Of a stretch of DNA of 30,797 nucleotides, positions 14,979-24,494 are shown one piece after another. Origin of the DNA: JAWKTM01 sp041399085 (GTDB taxonomy: Bacteria > Planctomycetota > Planctomycetia > Pirellulales > Pirellulaceae); assembly GCA_041399085.1 (NCBI GenBank), contig JAWKTM010000077.1, positions 1 to 30,797 on the forward strand, written 5' to 3'. Below the pieces are notes generated by a model. That model was not told the origin of the DNA. It saw only the letters and a program-made list of their open reading frames with translations, and ran no database searches. Every line of letters starts with the position of its first letter. Position 1 is the stretch's first letter. A program made the position numbers and the translations under genes.

Positions 14979-17900
14979 ATGCTACGTGGCCTGATATCAT
15001 TCTGTGTTCGCGAACCGCTCATTGTGGGACTCATCGCTATCGTGGTTCTCGCGTATGGCGCGTATGCGACGCGACATGTCCCCATTGATGCGATCCCGAA
15101 TGTCGGTGAAAACCAAGTCATTGTCTTTACGGCTTGGCCCGGGCGATCTCCCAAGGATGTCGAGGACCAGGTGACTTATCCCCTGTCCGTTGCCATGCTG
15201 GCCGTGCCCGAGGCTGAGTCGGTTCGAGGCAAGAGTCTGTTTGGGTACAGCTTCGTGCAGGTGACCTTTAAGGACAGCACCGACTTTTATTGGGCTCGTT
15301 CGCGTGTCGCGGAGCAATTGGGGACGGCGGGCGCGATGCTGCCAGATGGCGTGACACCGACGCTCGGTCCTGACGCAACCGGACTGGGACAGGTGCTCTA
15401 CTACACTTTAGATCCGCCGCCTGGAATGAACTTGGCCGAGTTGCGCTCGATGCAAGACTTTGTCGTAAAGTATGAACTGCAAGCCGTACCGGGAGTAAGC
15501 GAAGTTGCGAGTGTGGGCGGCTATGTGCGACAGTACCAAATTGAGATCGACCCGGACCGATTGCGATTTCACAACGTACCGCTCGATGAACTAGTCGAAG
15601 CAGTCCGCCGATCCAATATGGATGTTGGGGCGAAGACCGTGGAATCCGGAGGCATGGAGTTCGTCGTGCGAGGCCGCGGTTTCATTGGGGCGGGGCAAGA
15701 TCCTCTGACGGCCATCCAGGATATCGAACAGACCGTCGTTCGCACGCGCGGTGGAATTCCACTGCGAATTCGCGATCTGGGAACCGTGCAACTTGGTCCC
15801 GAGTTTCGACGGGGAGCGATTGATCTTAATGGTTCGGAGGCGGTGGGCGGCGTTGTCGTCATGCGGTTTGGCGAGAATCCTCGTGCCGTGATCGAACGCG
15901 TCAAACAAAAGATCCATCAGATCGAGCCAAGCTTACAGGGCGTGCGATTAAATATTGTCTACGATCGCACGGGACTAATCAGTGAGACCGTAGGAACGCT
16001 TGCCACGGCGTTGGTTCAAGAGGTTTTGATCACCGCGGTCGTCATTGTGTTATTCCTGCTGCATTTGCGGGCCAGCGCCATTGTGGCAGTCACGTTGCCC
16101 GCCGCGGTACTATTGGCGTTCGCGGCGATGCATCTGTTTCATGTGGATGCCAACATCATGTCCCTGGCCGGCATCGCAATCGCGATTGGGACGATGGTTG
16201 ATATGGGGATCATCATATCCGAGGCGATTTATGATCAACTAGCGGACTGGGAGGCTCGCGGCAAGCCGGGTGGCCGTGCGCGCCGGGTGGAAATTATTAA
16301 CGAAGCGGCATCCGAAGTCGCTCCGGCTGTGATGACGGCCGTGCTGACAACCGTGGTCAGCTTTTTGCCCGTGTTCTTGCTAACCGGGCGCGATCACAAG
16401 TTATTTGCTCCTCTGGCCTGGACCAAGACCTTCTCATTGTTGGCCGCGTTGATTGTGGCGGTAACCATGGTGCCGCTTCTTTGCAGGTTGCTATTGCATT
16501 CCAGCCGCGCCGGTCGACGATTACGCAGCGCCGCCGCGATTGGATGTGGGGCGGTCGCGGGAGCGTTCGTCTGGGTCACGCGGGATTCCTGGAGCCCTCA
16601 CGGAATCAACTCATGGTTCGCCGTGCCCGTCAGCGTTTTAATTGGCGCTGCATTGGGTTATTGGTTGCCGGGCGAGCGTTTGCGGCCGGCGGAAGAAAGT
16701 CCCGTGAGTCGCATTGTTATGCGCGTCTATCAACACGCGCTCACCATTCTATTGCGAAGCAAGTTGGCGTTTCTTGTAATACCTGCCGGTGTCGTGGTGC
16801 TGGGAATGGGGGCATGGATGGGAATTGCGAGCATTTCCAAGCCGTTCGAACAGGGAGCAGGCCTGCTAGGCGCGGATGTTAGCAGATTGCCAGGCTACGC
16901 AAATCTGCAGCGGACTTTCCGCGGCTTGGAATCCGACGACTGGATCGCTTTGGACGAAGGAAGCTGGTTTTATATGCCCACGCTTTATCCCGCGGCCAGT
17001 TTCTCTCAAGCGATGGAAGTGTTGCAAACGCAAGACGCGCGAATCCATGAGATACCTGAAGTGGAGAACGTGTTGGGCAAAATAGGCCGCGTTGAGTCGG
17101 CTTTGGATCCGGCTCCGGCAGCCATGATCGAAACTTATGTGATGCTCAAACCACGTTCGCAATGGCGAGATGGTGTCACGTCGGCGCAGATTTGGGACGA
17201 GATAAACTCCGTAGCGACGTTGCCGGGTGTAACACCGGCGTCGCCGCTGCAGCCGATCGAGGGACGTGTCGTGATGTTGCAGAGCGGCATCAAGGCGGCG
17301 ATGGCCATTCGCATTTATGGCGACAGCCTGGATGGATTGGCCGCCGCTTCCGGGGCCGTGGCTAAACATCTGAAAACATTGCCGGAAGTTAACGGAGCGA
17401 CCGTCAATCCGGACATCGTGCTGGGAAAGCCATACGTTGAGTTTGCCGTGAATCGGGATAACGCGGCACGCTATGGCATGTCGGCCATGATGGTAAATCA
17501 AGTTATCGAAACCGCGCTTGGCGGAGCGAACATCACGAAAACGGTCGAAGGGCGGGAGCGTTATCCCATACGAGTCCGGTACGAACGCAGTTTGTTGGAG
17601 AATATTGAAGAACTGCAGAAGTTGCCGGTGGTCACACATAACGGCGAAGTCGTTCCCTTATCCATGTTGGCCACAATGAAGACCACATGGGGTCCTGGCG
17701 TGATCAACAGCGAAGACGCTCGACTGGTAGCCCATGTATCCTTCTCTCCTTCCAAGATTGTGGGGGATTTAGAAACCGTTGATGCGGTGGAAGCGAGTTT
17801 ACGGCGCGTACAGCGTTCGGGCGAGTTGGCAATGCCTGCCGGATATGCGTTGAGGGCGGTGGGCTCGTTCCAAAATCAGATCGAGGCGAACCGGCGTCTC

Positions 17901-18485
17901 ATGTGGGTCATTCCGTTGGTCATCCTGGTAAACATTTTCATCATTTATCTTCAGTTTCGTCATCTCCCAATCACGTTGACTGTGTTTGCCGGGATTCCGG
18001 TGGCTTTCGCGGGGGGCATGATTTGCCTGGCCTGGAACTCCGTGGAAATCAACACGGCGGTATGGGTAGGGTTTATTGCGTTATTTGGGATCGCCGTGGA
18101 TGACGGCGTCGTGATGGCGACTTATTTGGACCAAGTGTTTACCCGCCGCCGATTGACGACCGTGGAGGACATTCGACGGGCGACCGTTGATGCCGGATTG
18201 AAGCGGATTCGCCCTTGTTTGATGACGACGGCCACGACAATCATCGCCCTAGCGCCAGTTGCCTTTTCGACGGGACGAGGTTCGGACGTAGCCAAGGCGA
18301 TGGCTTGGCCGGTGATCGGCGGCATGACGGTCGAGCTTCTAACGCTATTTGTCGTGCCCGTCGTCTTCGCCGGGTACAAAGAGCTGAAAATGAACATGGG
18401 TTTGGCTGACCGTCATTGGCAAGGCGTCGAAGCGGCTGGCGATGAGTTGGATCCGAAGGCCAAAGTCGCCGCGCCAACCAGCTAA
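14979..18485 (+). CDS. cusA: CusA-type copper/silver RND efflux transporter, 1168 aa
   Basis: The inner-membrane proton-driven pump is trimeric in the family and takes Cu(I)/Ag(I) from the periplasm. The ATG directly follows the cusB stop, with GGGGAGGAG upstream. Proton-relay D408 lies in TM4 (AIAIGTMVDMG), matching CusA D405. Three methionines, M666 (SWFYMPTLYP), M716 (PAAMIETYV) and M766 (RVVMLQSGIK), are spaced 50 and 50, closely matching the E. coli metal triad M573/M623/M672, which favours monovalent copper/silver over Zn/Co. It is about 120 residues longer than E. coli CusA: an insert at about 507-575 with two extra hydrophobic segments, another at about 621-656, and a hydrophilic tail. 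The frame is intact. Confidence 0.95.
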   Translation: MLRGLISFCVREPLIVGLIAIVVLAYGAYATRHVPIDAIPNVGENQVIVFTAWPGRSPKDVEDQVTYPLSVAMLAVPEAESVRGKSLFGYSFVQVTFKDSTDFYWARSRVAEQLGTAGAMLPDGVTPTLGPDATGLGQVLYYTLDPPPGMNLAELRSMQDFVVKYELQAVPGVSEVASVGGYVRQYQIEIDPDRLRFHNVPLDELVEAVRRSNMDVGAKTVESGGMEFVVRGRGFIGAGQDPLTAIQDIEQTVVRTRGGIPLRIRDLGTVQLGPEFRRGAIDLNGSEAVGGVVVMRFGENPRAVIERVKQKIHQIEPSLQGVRLNIVYDRTGLISETVGTLATALVQEVLITAVVIVLFLLHLRASAIVAVTLPAAVLLAFAAMHLFHVDANIMSLAGIAIAIGTMVDMGIIISEAIYDQLADWEARGKPGGRARRVEIINEAASEVAPAVMTAVLTTVVSFLPVFLLTGRDHKLFAPLAWTKTFSLLAALIVAVTMVPLLCRLLLHSSRAGRRLRSAAAIGCGAVAGAFVWVTRDSWSPHGINSWFAVPVSVLIGAALGYWLPGERLRPAEESPVSRIVMRVYQHALTILLRSKLAFLVIPAGVVVLGMGAWMGIASISKPFEQGAGLLGADVSRLPGYANLQRTFRGLESDDWIALDEGSWFYMPTLYPAASFSQAMEVLQTQDARIHEIPEVENVLGKIGRVESALDPAPAAMIETYVMLKPRSQWRDGVTSAQIWDEINSVATLPGVTPASPLQPIEGRVVMLQSGIKAAMAIRIYGDSLDGLAAASGAVAKHLKTLPEVNGATVNPDIVLGKPYVEFAVNRDNAARYGMSAMMVNQVIETALGGANITKTVEGRERYPIRVRYERSLLENIEELQKLPVVTHNGEVVPLSMLATMKTTWGPGVINSEDARLVAHVSFSPSKIVGDLETVDAVEASLRRVQRSGELAMPAGYALRAVGSFQNQIEANRRLMWVIPLVILVNIFIIYLQFRHLPITLTVFAGIPVAFAGGMICLAWNSVEINTAVWVGFIALFGIAVDDGVVMATYLDQVFTRRRLTTVEDIRRATVDAGLKRIRPCLMTTATTIIALAPVAFSTGRGSDVAKAMAWPVIGGMTVELLTLFVVPVVFAGYKELKMNMGLADRHWQGVEAAGDELDPKAKVAAPTS

Positions 18486-18680
18486 TACGCGGTTTCACCC
18501 GGCGTGGTTGTTCGTGGGCTTTAGCGAAGCTCGATGGCGAATCAGCACTGCGCCGCATCCGAGCCGGGGATTCTGCGAGGCGACTTGAAGCGGCTAGAAT
18601 GTCTCGGCGCGATTCAACCGTCGCGGCGTCACGTGGAGGCCTGGGCGGTTTGGTTCGGCACGTCGCCTGGGAGTCCGACG

Positions 18681-18998
18681 ATGGTGTTGTTGGAATTTAG
18701 CGTCTCGCCGCTGGGCAAAGGCGAAAGCGTCAGCCAATATGTGGCTCGCAGCTTGGAAATTATCGACGCCAGCGGGCTCGACTATCGGCTGCATGCGATG
18801 GGGACAATCGTCGAAGGCGAACTGGACCAAGTGTTGGATGTGATGCGACGTTGCGTCGAAGCCATGGCCGCTGACTGTGATCGCGTCAGTTGCTCGGCCA
18901 AGCTGGATTTTCGACGCGGTCACAGCGGTCGGCTGGAATCGAAGGTAGCCAGCGTTCAGCGGAAGGTTGGTCGTTCGCTGAAGACGAATGAGGGCTGA
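18681..18998 (+). CDS. MTH1187-family thiamine-binding protein (UPF0045), 105 aa
   Basis: The small ferredoxin-like alpha/beta protein starts MVLLEFSVSPLGKGESVSQY and contains SGLDYRLHAMGTIVEG and the Arg/Asp-rich end typical of UPF0045/MTH1187. Members bind thiamine or its pyrimidine moiety and are thought to act in thiamine supply; the precise role is not settled. I chose ATG 18681 over upstream in-frame codons because the conserved fold begins there and GGGAG lies about eight bases before it. It follows cusA by 195 bases with no sign of co-regulation. A TAGAAT at 18595-18600 could be a -10, but without a convincing -35. It precedes the FAD oxidase gene by 30 bases. Confidence 0.87.
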   Translation: MVLLEFSVSPLGKGESVSQYVARSLEIIDASGLDYRLHAMGTIVEGELDQVLDVMRRCVEAMAADCDRVSCSAKLDFRRGHSGRLESKVASVQRKVGRSLKTNEG

Positions 18999-19028
18999 AG
19001 CGGCACTGGCGGCGTGGGAAAGATCGAA

Positions 19029-20141
19029 ATGAACCATTCGGACGTGGTAATTATCGGTGGCGGCATCGTGGGTTTGGCCACCGCCTATCGGCTGACTGAG
19101 CGTTTTCCGAACTTGAAGGTTCAGGTGCTGGAAAAGGAATCGGCCGTCGCCCAACATCAGACCAGCCACAATTCGGGCGTGCTGCACTCGGGCATTTACT
19201 ACAAACCGGGGTCGCTTAAGGCGTTGAATTGCCGCGAGGGCAAAGTGGCGATGCAGCGGTTCTGTGAGGAGCAGAACATCGATTTCGATATCTGCGGCAA
19301 GGTGATCGTGGCGGTCGACGACGAGGAGATCCCGCGGCTGGAGCGAATTTACGAGCGGGGCCAACAGAACCAAGTGGTCTGCGAAATGATCGGGCCGGAA
19401 CGGCTGAAGGAATTGGAACCGCATTCGGCCGGCATTCGCGCGATTCACGTGCCCGAGGCGGGCATTGTCAGCTACGGCCAAGTTTGTCAGCGGTTGGCTG
19501 CGATCTTGCGAGATCGCGGCGGCGACGTTGCCACCGGCGCCAAAGCGTTGAAAATTCGACGCAACGGCGACAGCTCCGTGGTGGTCGAAACGACGGCGGG
19601 CGAGTTCGAAGCCGCTTGGGCGGTGAACTGCGCCGGCCTGCATTCGGACCGCGTGACTTCGATGAGCGGCGAGCCGTCGAAGGTCAAGGTCGTGCCGTTT
19701 CGTGGCGAGTACTACGAATTAAAGGACGACTGGAAGCATCTCTGCCGCAACTTGATTTACCCCGTTCCCGATCCGGCCTTTCCATTCTTGGGAGTCCATT
19801 TCACGCGAATGATCGACGGGTCGGTCGAATGCGGTCCGAACGCCGTGTTGGCGTTTGCTCGCGAGGGCTATCGCAAACTGGACGTGAATCCGAGGGACTT
19901 GTTCGAGTCGCTGACGTACAAAGGTTTCTTGCGATTGGCGGGCAAGCATTGGCGGATGGGCGCCGGCGAAATGTGGCGTTCATTGAGCAAGGCCGCTTTC
20001 GTGAAAGCCCTGCAACGCTTGATGCCGGAGATTCGCGGCGAGCATTTAGTGCCCGCCGCGATCCGGCGTGCGAGCTTCAAGCGGTCGCCCCCGACGGATC
20101 GATCGTCGACGACTTTCTCATTCAGCAAGCGGACCGCGTGA
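19029..20141 (+). CDS. lhgO: L-2-hydroxyglutarate oxidase-like FAD protein, frame as written (C-terminus scrambled)
   Basis: From ATG 19029 (GGAAAG six bases before) the frame encodes an FAD-dependent oxidoreductase of the DAO family. It has VVIIGGGIVGLATAYRL (GxGxxG, residues 10-15), the HQTSHNSGVLHSGIYY block typical of LhgO, the substrate region FRGEYYELKDDWKHL and PDPAFPFLGVHFTRMIDG. LhgO oxidises L-2-hydroxyglutarate to 2-oxoglutarate, feeding electrons to the respiratory chain. About 345 residues are good; after EHLVPAAI the frame departs from the family and ends early with RASFKRSPPTD. The expected C-terminus continues in other frames up to 20232; see the full-extent entry. The name relies on family blocks I recall, and a related 2-hydroxyacid substrate is possible. 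Confidence 0.82.
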   Translation: MNHSDVVIIGGGIVGLATAYRLTERFPNLKVQVLEKESAVAQHQTSHNSGVLHSGIYYKPGSLKALNCREGKVAMQRFCEEQNIDFDICGKVIVAVDDEEIPRLERIYERGQQNQVVCEMIGPERLKELEPHSAGIRAIHVPEAGIVSYGQVCQRLAAILRDRGGDVATGAKALKIRRNGDSSVVVETTAGEFEAAWAVNCAGLHSDRVTSMSGEPSKVKVVPFRGEYYELKDDWKHLCRNLIYPVPDPAFPFLGVHFTRMIDGSVECGPNAVLAFAREGYRKLDVNPRDLFESLTYKGFLRLAGKHWRMGAGEMWRSLSKAAFVKALQRLMPEIRGEHLVPAAIRRASFKRSPPTDRSSTTFSFSKRTA

Positions 20142-20232
20142 TCAACGTCGCCAACGCCCCGTCCCCGCCGCCACCGCTTCGCTCAACATCGGCCGCCTCG
20201 TGGTCGACCGATTGGCCACCGTGCTGTCGTAA
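19029..20232 (+). pseudogene. lhgO: full lhgO extent with three indels near the 3' end
   Basis: After 20060 the conserved C-terminus is found in successive frames. An extra base near 20061 gives SGVRA, another near 20076 gives QAVAPDGSIVDDFLIQQADR and VINVANAPSP, and one missing G near 20167 gives AATASLNIGRLVVDRL, ending at TAA 20230-20232. This completes the C-terminal FAD-binding strand (VINVANAPSPAATA) that all family members need. The changes total +1, so the intact gene would be about 401 codons, a normal length. Confidence 0.72.
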
Positions 20233-20470
20233 GCGCTGTGTATCTTAAAGCCGATGTTGGCTGAGTAAGGTTTGTTCGGCCATCGACTACTCTCCGCAAA
20301 CCTTGGATTGGCATCCCGCTTTCGCTTCTACTTGGCGGCGATGCTCTGCATGCGGCGTCGCGCAGGGCGACATGTGCGCCGCGCGATTCGACAGGGGCTG
20401 GGCCGTGGGCTAAAGTGGCTCTGCGAAAACGGGTGTTGTTGGTTCGGAGCGCGCTTCTGGGGTTCGGCGG

Positions 20471-21610
20471 ATGGGAAGACGGAGTTTGACGTTGTTGTTG
20501 GCGATGTTGCTGCTGCCGCAGTCGTTGCTGGCACAAGGCGAATGGGAGATCACGGCCGAGAGCGAGGCGGCGCTGGAAATCGGGCTGCAATGGCTGGCCG
20601 AGAACCAGGGCGATCAAGGCAATTGGGAATCGAACGATTTGGGATTGGTCGGCATGGGGGCCTTGGCGTTTTTGGCCGCCGGGCATGCACCGGGGCGAGG
20701 TCGTTACGGCGACGTCGTGCAAAAGGCTTTGGACGTGATGGTGAACGAGGCCAAGCCGACCGGGTTGCTGAATATCGCCGATCCGCAACGTGATCTCTAC
20801 AACCATGGATTGGCGACGTTCGTGTTAGGCCAAGCGCATGGCATGACGACTCGCACTGACCGGCGGCTTAATACGACGCTGGATCGCGCATTGCAATTGA
20901 TCGCTCACACGCAGTGCGAGGACGGTGGCTGGGACTATCGAGCTCGTCGCCAGCCACGCGGCCACGATCTGAGCTTGGCGGTGATGCAGGCCAAGGCACT
21001 GCGCAGCGCGATGGACAGCGGGCTGCAAGTGCCGCCGGAAGTTGTCGACTTGGCGATAACCAGCGTGCGCGATCATTATTGTCCGCGGGACGGGAAACGC
21101 GGAGCGCCGGAAGCCGAGCAGCAACAACAACCGGGCCAGTTCACTTATACCAAGGGCGGCGGAGGCGGCACGACCGCGATGGCCGCGGCGGGCGTGGTTT
21201 GTTTGCAGGAGTTCGGCCAGTACGAAGACTGGCGGATTCGCAAGAACATGGAAGTCATCACGGCGGACATTAGCCAACTGCCGGAAGCCAAACGCCGCGA
21301 CGGTTCGATGCCGTTCGACGCCTACACGTTGTATTACGTCGGGCAGGCTTTGTATCAAGTCAGCGGCGACGATTGGCGGACGCATTATCCGAAGCTGCGG
21401 GACTATCTGGTCGCGTCCCAATTGCGCGACGAACGCAACCCGACGAATCACGGCAGTTGGTACGATCGGGGAGCTCGGGGCGGAGGCCGCGTCGGCGGCA
21501 AGCCGGGGCAGCTTTACGCCACCAGTGTCGCTTGTTTCATCCTGGCGATTCCGAACCGTTACTTGCCCATCCTGCAGGAAGGAAAGATTGAAAGCCTGCG
21601 TCAGAACTAA
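20471..21610 (+). CDS. secreted prenyltransferase/squalene-oxidase-repeat protein, 379 aa
   Basis: A signal peptide (LTLLLAMLLLPQSLLAQG, about residues 6-22) leads an alpha/alpha-toroid protein with repeats of the prenyltransferase/terpene-cyclase type. Examples are ALEIGLQWLAENQGDQGNW, ALQLIAHTQCEDGGWDY, and later DGSMPFDAYTLYYVGQALYQ and DYLVASQLRDERNPTNHGSW. A glycine-rich loop (YTKGGGGGTTAMAAAG) and a Gln run (EQQQQPGQF) lie between. Such secreted toroids are frequent in planctomycetes, often near BatA/VWA genes as here, but their substrate is unknown; it lacks a DxDD cyclase motif, so hopanoid synthesis is unlikely. The ATG at 20471 has only a weak ribosome site (GGCGG). The next gene starts 122 bases later. 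Confidence 0.85.
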   Translation: MGRRSLTLLLAMLLLPQSLLAQGEWEITAESEAALEIGLQWLAENQGDQGNWESNDLGLVGMGALAFLAAGHAPGRGRYGDVVQKALDVMVNEAKPTGLLNIADPQRDLYNHGLATFVLGQAHGMTTRTDRRLNTTLDRALQLIAHTQCEDGGWDYRARRQPRGHDLSLAVMQAKALRSAMDSGLQVPPEVVDLAITSVRDHYCPRDGKRGAPEAEQQQQPGQFTYTKGGGGGTTAMAAAGVVCLQEFGQYEDWRIRKNMEVITADISQLPEAKRRDGSMPFDAYTLYYVGQALYQVSGDDWRTHYPKLRDYLVASQLRDERNPTNHGSWYDRGARGGGRVGGKPGQLYATSVACFILAIPNRYLPILQEGKIESLRQN

Positions 21611-21732
21611 CGCGTGATTGCTGGGGGCACACTTAGATCCAAGGTGCGCCGAGACCCCAGGCACACAACGCCAGAACTCGCCGCTCACGATCCTGCCCCG
21701 TTTGATTCGCCCACCTGTAGATATCCCGCCCT

Positions 21733-24411
21733 ATGAACTTCCTGCCCCAACTTTCGGCTTGGCAATTTGCTTTAGCCGGCGCCATCTGTGCCGCCGGGCC
21801 GATCATCATTCACTTGTTGAATCGTCGTCGCTACAAAGTCGTCGAATGGGCCGCGATGGACTTTCTTCGCGAAGCCATGGCGCGCAATCGGCGGATCATG
21901 CGGCTTCGGGATTTGTTGCTGTTGCTGCTGCGCACGGCCGCGGTGCTGTTGTTCGGGCTGGCGCTGGCTCGGCCGTTCTTGGCCGCCAGCGATGAACAGT
22001 TCGACGGTTCGAAGCCGCTGCATGCCGTGTTGGTGTTCGACAACAGCTTGAGCATGGGCTTCGAGTCGTTGGGCGGAACGCTGCTGGACCAAGCCAAGCA
22101 GCGGGCTACGGAGTTCTTGGATCGTTTGCCGGCGGGCAGTCGAGTGAGTGTGATTCCGTTGTGCGGAGCGGCGGGCGGCTACAGTCCCGATGCCTATACG
22201 ATCGACGACGCTCGCGAGGCGATCACGCGGATCGCGGTCGTGGATCGCGCGGCCAGCGTATCGCGCGCGATGAACGAAGCGCGGCGAGCGGCTCAGGCGG
22301 GGCCCGAGTTGGCTCAGCGCATCGTGTTCTTGACCGACCAGCAACAACAGAACTGGCGAGACGTGGCCAGCGGCGAGACGTTCGCCGACTTGGAAAGCGT
22401 GCAGATCGTCGACGTTTCCGGTTCGGAGTTGGAGAACACGTGGGTCGCCGATCTGCGTGTGCAAGACGGTTTGGCCGATGTCGAAACGCCGACGACTTTG
22501 GTGGCCGTGTTGCGTCACGAAGGCGCCGGCCCACGACACGATCTGCCGGTAACGTTGTCGGTCGACGGCGTTGAAGTGGCCTCGAAGACCGTGACATTGG
22601 AGCCGGGTGCGGGGGCTCGTGAAGTCGCATTCACGCATACGTTCAGCGGTTATCAACCCGAAGTTGGTCGGCCGGCGTTGGCCGCGGTCCAGGTGACGAT
22701 CGCGCCGGATCGTTTGCCGACGGACGACCAACGGCATCTGGTGGTTCCCGTGGTGGCTTCGTTGCCCGTGGTGTTCGTCGACCAGTTCGGAGCCAGTGAA
22801 GACGTGCTGAAGGGACGCGTCGGCGAGACTCGGCATCTACGGAAGTTGCTGGCTCCGACAAGCGGAAATCGAACCGATTCGTCACTCACGTCGCTGAACG
22901 GTGACGCACGTTCGGCTTCGTTGTACGCCGATCGCGAGCTGGTGCAAGTGCGACATGTGACGCCGACGGAGTTGTCGCGCGAAGTGCTGGCCGATGCGCG
23001 GCTGGTGGTGCTTGCGGGCGTCGCGCCGCCAACGATCGAGCAGGCACAACTGCTGCGCGAGTATGTCGAGCAAGGCGGGCAATTGGTGATCGCGGCTGGG
23101 GCCGAGTTCGATCCGGCGGAGTGGAACGGCAGCCCCGCCGCGCCGTTGGCCGACGAGGAACCATCGCCGGCGCTGTTGCCCGCGCCGTTGGAGCCGAACT
23201 TCGTCGGCACGCTGCCCAACGAAGCCTCGGGCACGCTACGGCCGATGTTTCTGGATTTCGAGAGTTTGTCGGCCAACAAGTATTTCCAGTTGGCGGGCGT
23301 GGACGAGCAGGAATTGCGAGACCTTTATAGCGAGCCGTTGTTTTTCCAGGCCGTGGCGAGTCGGTTGGACGACGAAACGGTCGCGGAGCTGCGTGAAGCC
23401 GAGCGCGAGCGTCTGCGTCGGATCGCGGAGTTTTTGCGTGAGTCGGCCGAACGTCGAACCGAGTTCGCTCGGCAAGAGTCGGCTGGCGGCGTCGACGCGG
23501 CGGCTCAACAACAACAGCGCGACGACCAACAGCGGTTGGAGTCGCTGGAACCTGATTGGCTGGCTTGGCAATCGGCCGAGCCGAGCGAGGCGGAACGCTT
23601 GCGCGCGGCGATGCGCGAGACCGATGAAGGCGGCGAAACGGACGAGGCCGTCCGTGACGAGCAGGTCGAACGGCAGATTGAATCGCTCGTCGAACAAGCG
23701 ATGCCGCGCGTGCTGGCTCGATTGACCGACGAAGCGGGAACGCCGCTATTAATCGAACGGCAAATCGGCCGCGGCGATGTGTTGTTCATGGCCAGCGGGT
23801 TGTACTCGCCCTGGAATACGCTGCCGCGCACGAATGCGTTTCTGGTGTTCGATCGGCTCCTGCGAAGCCGCATTCGGGAGAGCTTGCCGCAACGCAACTT
23901 CGAGCCGCGCGATCAGATCGACGTGCCGTTGCCGGTGGATGAACCGAATCTGAACGTGGCCTTGTATCGGCCTGGGCAAGAGTCGCCCGAACTGTTGGAC
24001 ACTGGTTTTATCGGCCGCAATCGACGCGGCGTGATTATCGACAAACCGCTGGAACGTGGCCTTTATCGCATCACGGCGACGAAATCGGCGGACGACGAAT
24101 CGCAAGCGGCGGGCACGACGTTGTGGGAAACGCCGGTCGTGGTCAACGGCGTGTCGGACGAGTCGGAGCTGTCGTCGGTCGGAGCGGCGGATTTCGAACA
24201 ACGCGTGGCGGACGCCAATGTGCGTCGCGTCGCGGCGGGCGAAGAGATTAGCTTGGCCGGACATCAAATTCGCGGCCAGACGGCGTGGTGGTGGTTGGCT
24301 CTGGCCGTGTTCGGATTGTTGATTTTCGAGATGCTGGTTCTGGGTTGGAAGACGACACCGGCAGCAGCCAACGGGACGACATCGAACGCGCCGACGACGC
24401 AGGCCGCTTAG
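21733..24411 (+). CDS. BatA-like VWA membrane protein, 892 aa
   Basis: The N-terminus is a BatA domain: a hydrophobic segment at about 10-28, the motif HLLNRRRYKVVEWAAMDFL, and a second segment at about 59-84 (LLLLLLRTAAVLLFGLALARPF). A VWA domain follows with MIDAS VFDNSLSM (D103, S105, S107) and a later FLTDQQQQNW. The large periplasmic region includes a charged, helical coiled-coil stretch rich in Glu, Arg and Gln (about 545-655) and beta-rich segments. A final membrane helix (AWWWLALAVFGLLIFEMLVL) is near the C-terminus. Planctomycetes carry this family in gene sets with MoxR and DUF58, neither of which is seen here. It is likely a scaffold in the cytoplasmic membrane. The frame is intact despite great length. 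Confidence 0.88.
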   Translation: MNFLPQLSAWQFALAGAICAAGPIIIHLLNRRRYKVVEWAAMDFLREAMARNRRIMRLRDLLLLLLRTAAVLLFGLALARPFLAASDEQFDGSKPLHAVLVFDNSLSMGFESLGGTLLDQAKQRATEFLDRLPAGSRVSVIPLCGAAGGYSPDAYTIDDAREAITRIAVVDRAASVSRAMNEARRAAQAGPELAQRIVFLTDQQQQNWRDVASGETFADLESVQIVDVSGSELENTWVADLRVQDGLADVETPTTLVAVLRHEGAGPRHDLPVTLSVDGVEVASKTVTLEPGAGAREVAFTHTFSGYQPEVGRPALAAVQVTIAPDRLPTDDQRHLVVPVVASLPVVFVDQFGASEDVLKGRVGETRHLRKLLAPTSGNRTDSSLTSLNGDARSASLYADRELVQVRHVTPTELSREVLADARLVVLAGVAPPTIEQAQLLREYVEQGGQLVIAAGAEFDPAEWNGSPAAPLADEEPSPALLPAPLEPNFVGTLPNEASGTLRPMFLDFESLSANKYFQLAGVDEQELRDLYSEPLFFQAVASRLDDETVAELREAERERLRRIAEFLRESAERRTEFARQESAGGVDAAAQQQQRDDQQRLESLEPDWLAWQSAEPSEAERLRAAMRETDEGGETDEAVRDEQVERQIESLVEQAMPRVLARLTDEAGTPLLIERQIGRGDVLFMASGLYSPWNTLPRTNAFLVFDRLLRSRIRESLPQRNFEPRDQIDVPLPVDEPNLNVALYRPGQESPELLDTGFIGRNRRGVIIDKPLERGLYRITATKSADDESQAAGTTLWETPVVVNGVSDESELSSVGAADFEQRVADANVRRVAAGEEISLAGHQIRGQTAWWWLALAVFGLLIFEMLVLGWKTTPAAANGTTSNAPTTQAA

Positions 24412-24494
24412 GCGATTGCCGAGTGACGTTGAGCACTCGCAGCAACGGCGGGCGAATGCGAGAGTCGAGGCAGATTCTGGACAAGGAGCGACGA

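Noticed and set aside
18484..18680. A -10 (TAGAAT at 18595) as a full promoter for the thiamine-binding gene
   Set aside because: No -35 element is at suitable spacing, so I mention it only as a possibility.
21772..22836. A 354-codon minus-strand frame opposite the BatA gene
   Set aside because: Composition is typical of an antisense shadow, and the opposing frame has clear BatA and VWA motifs.
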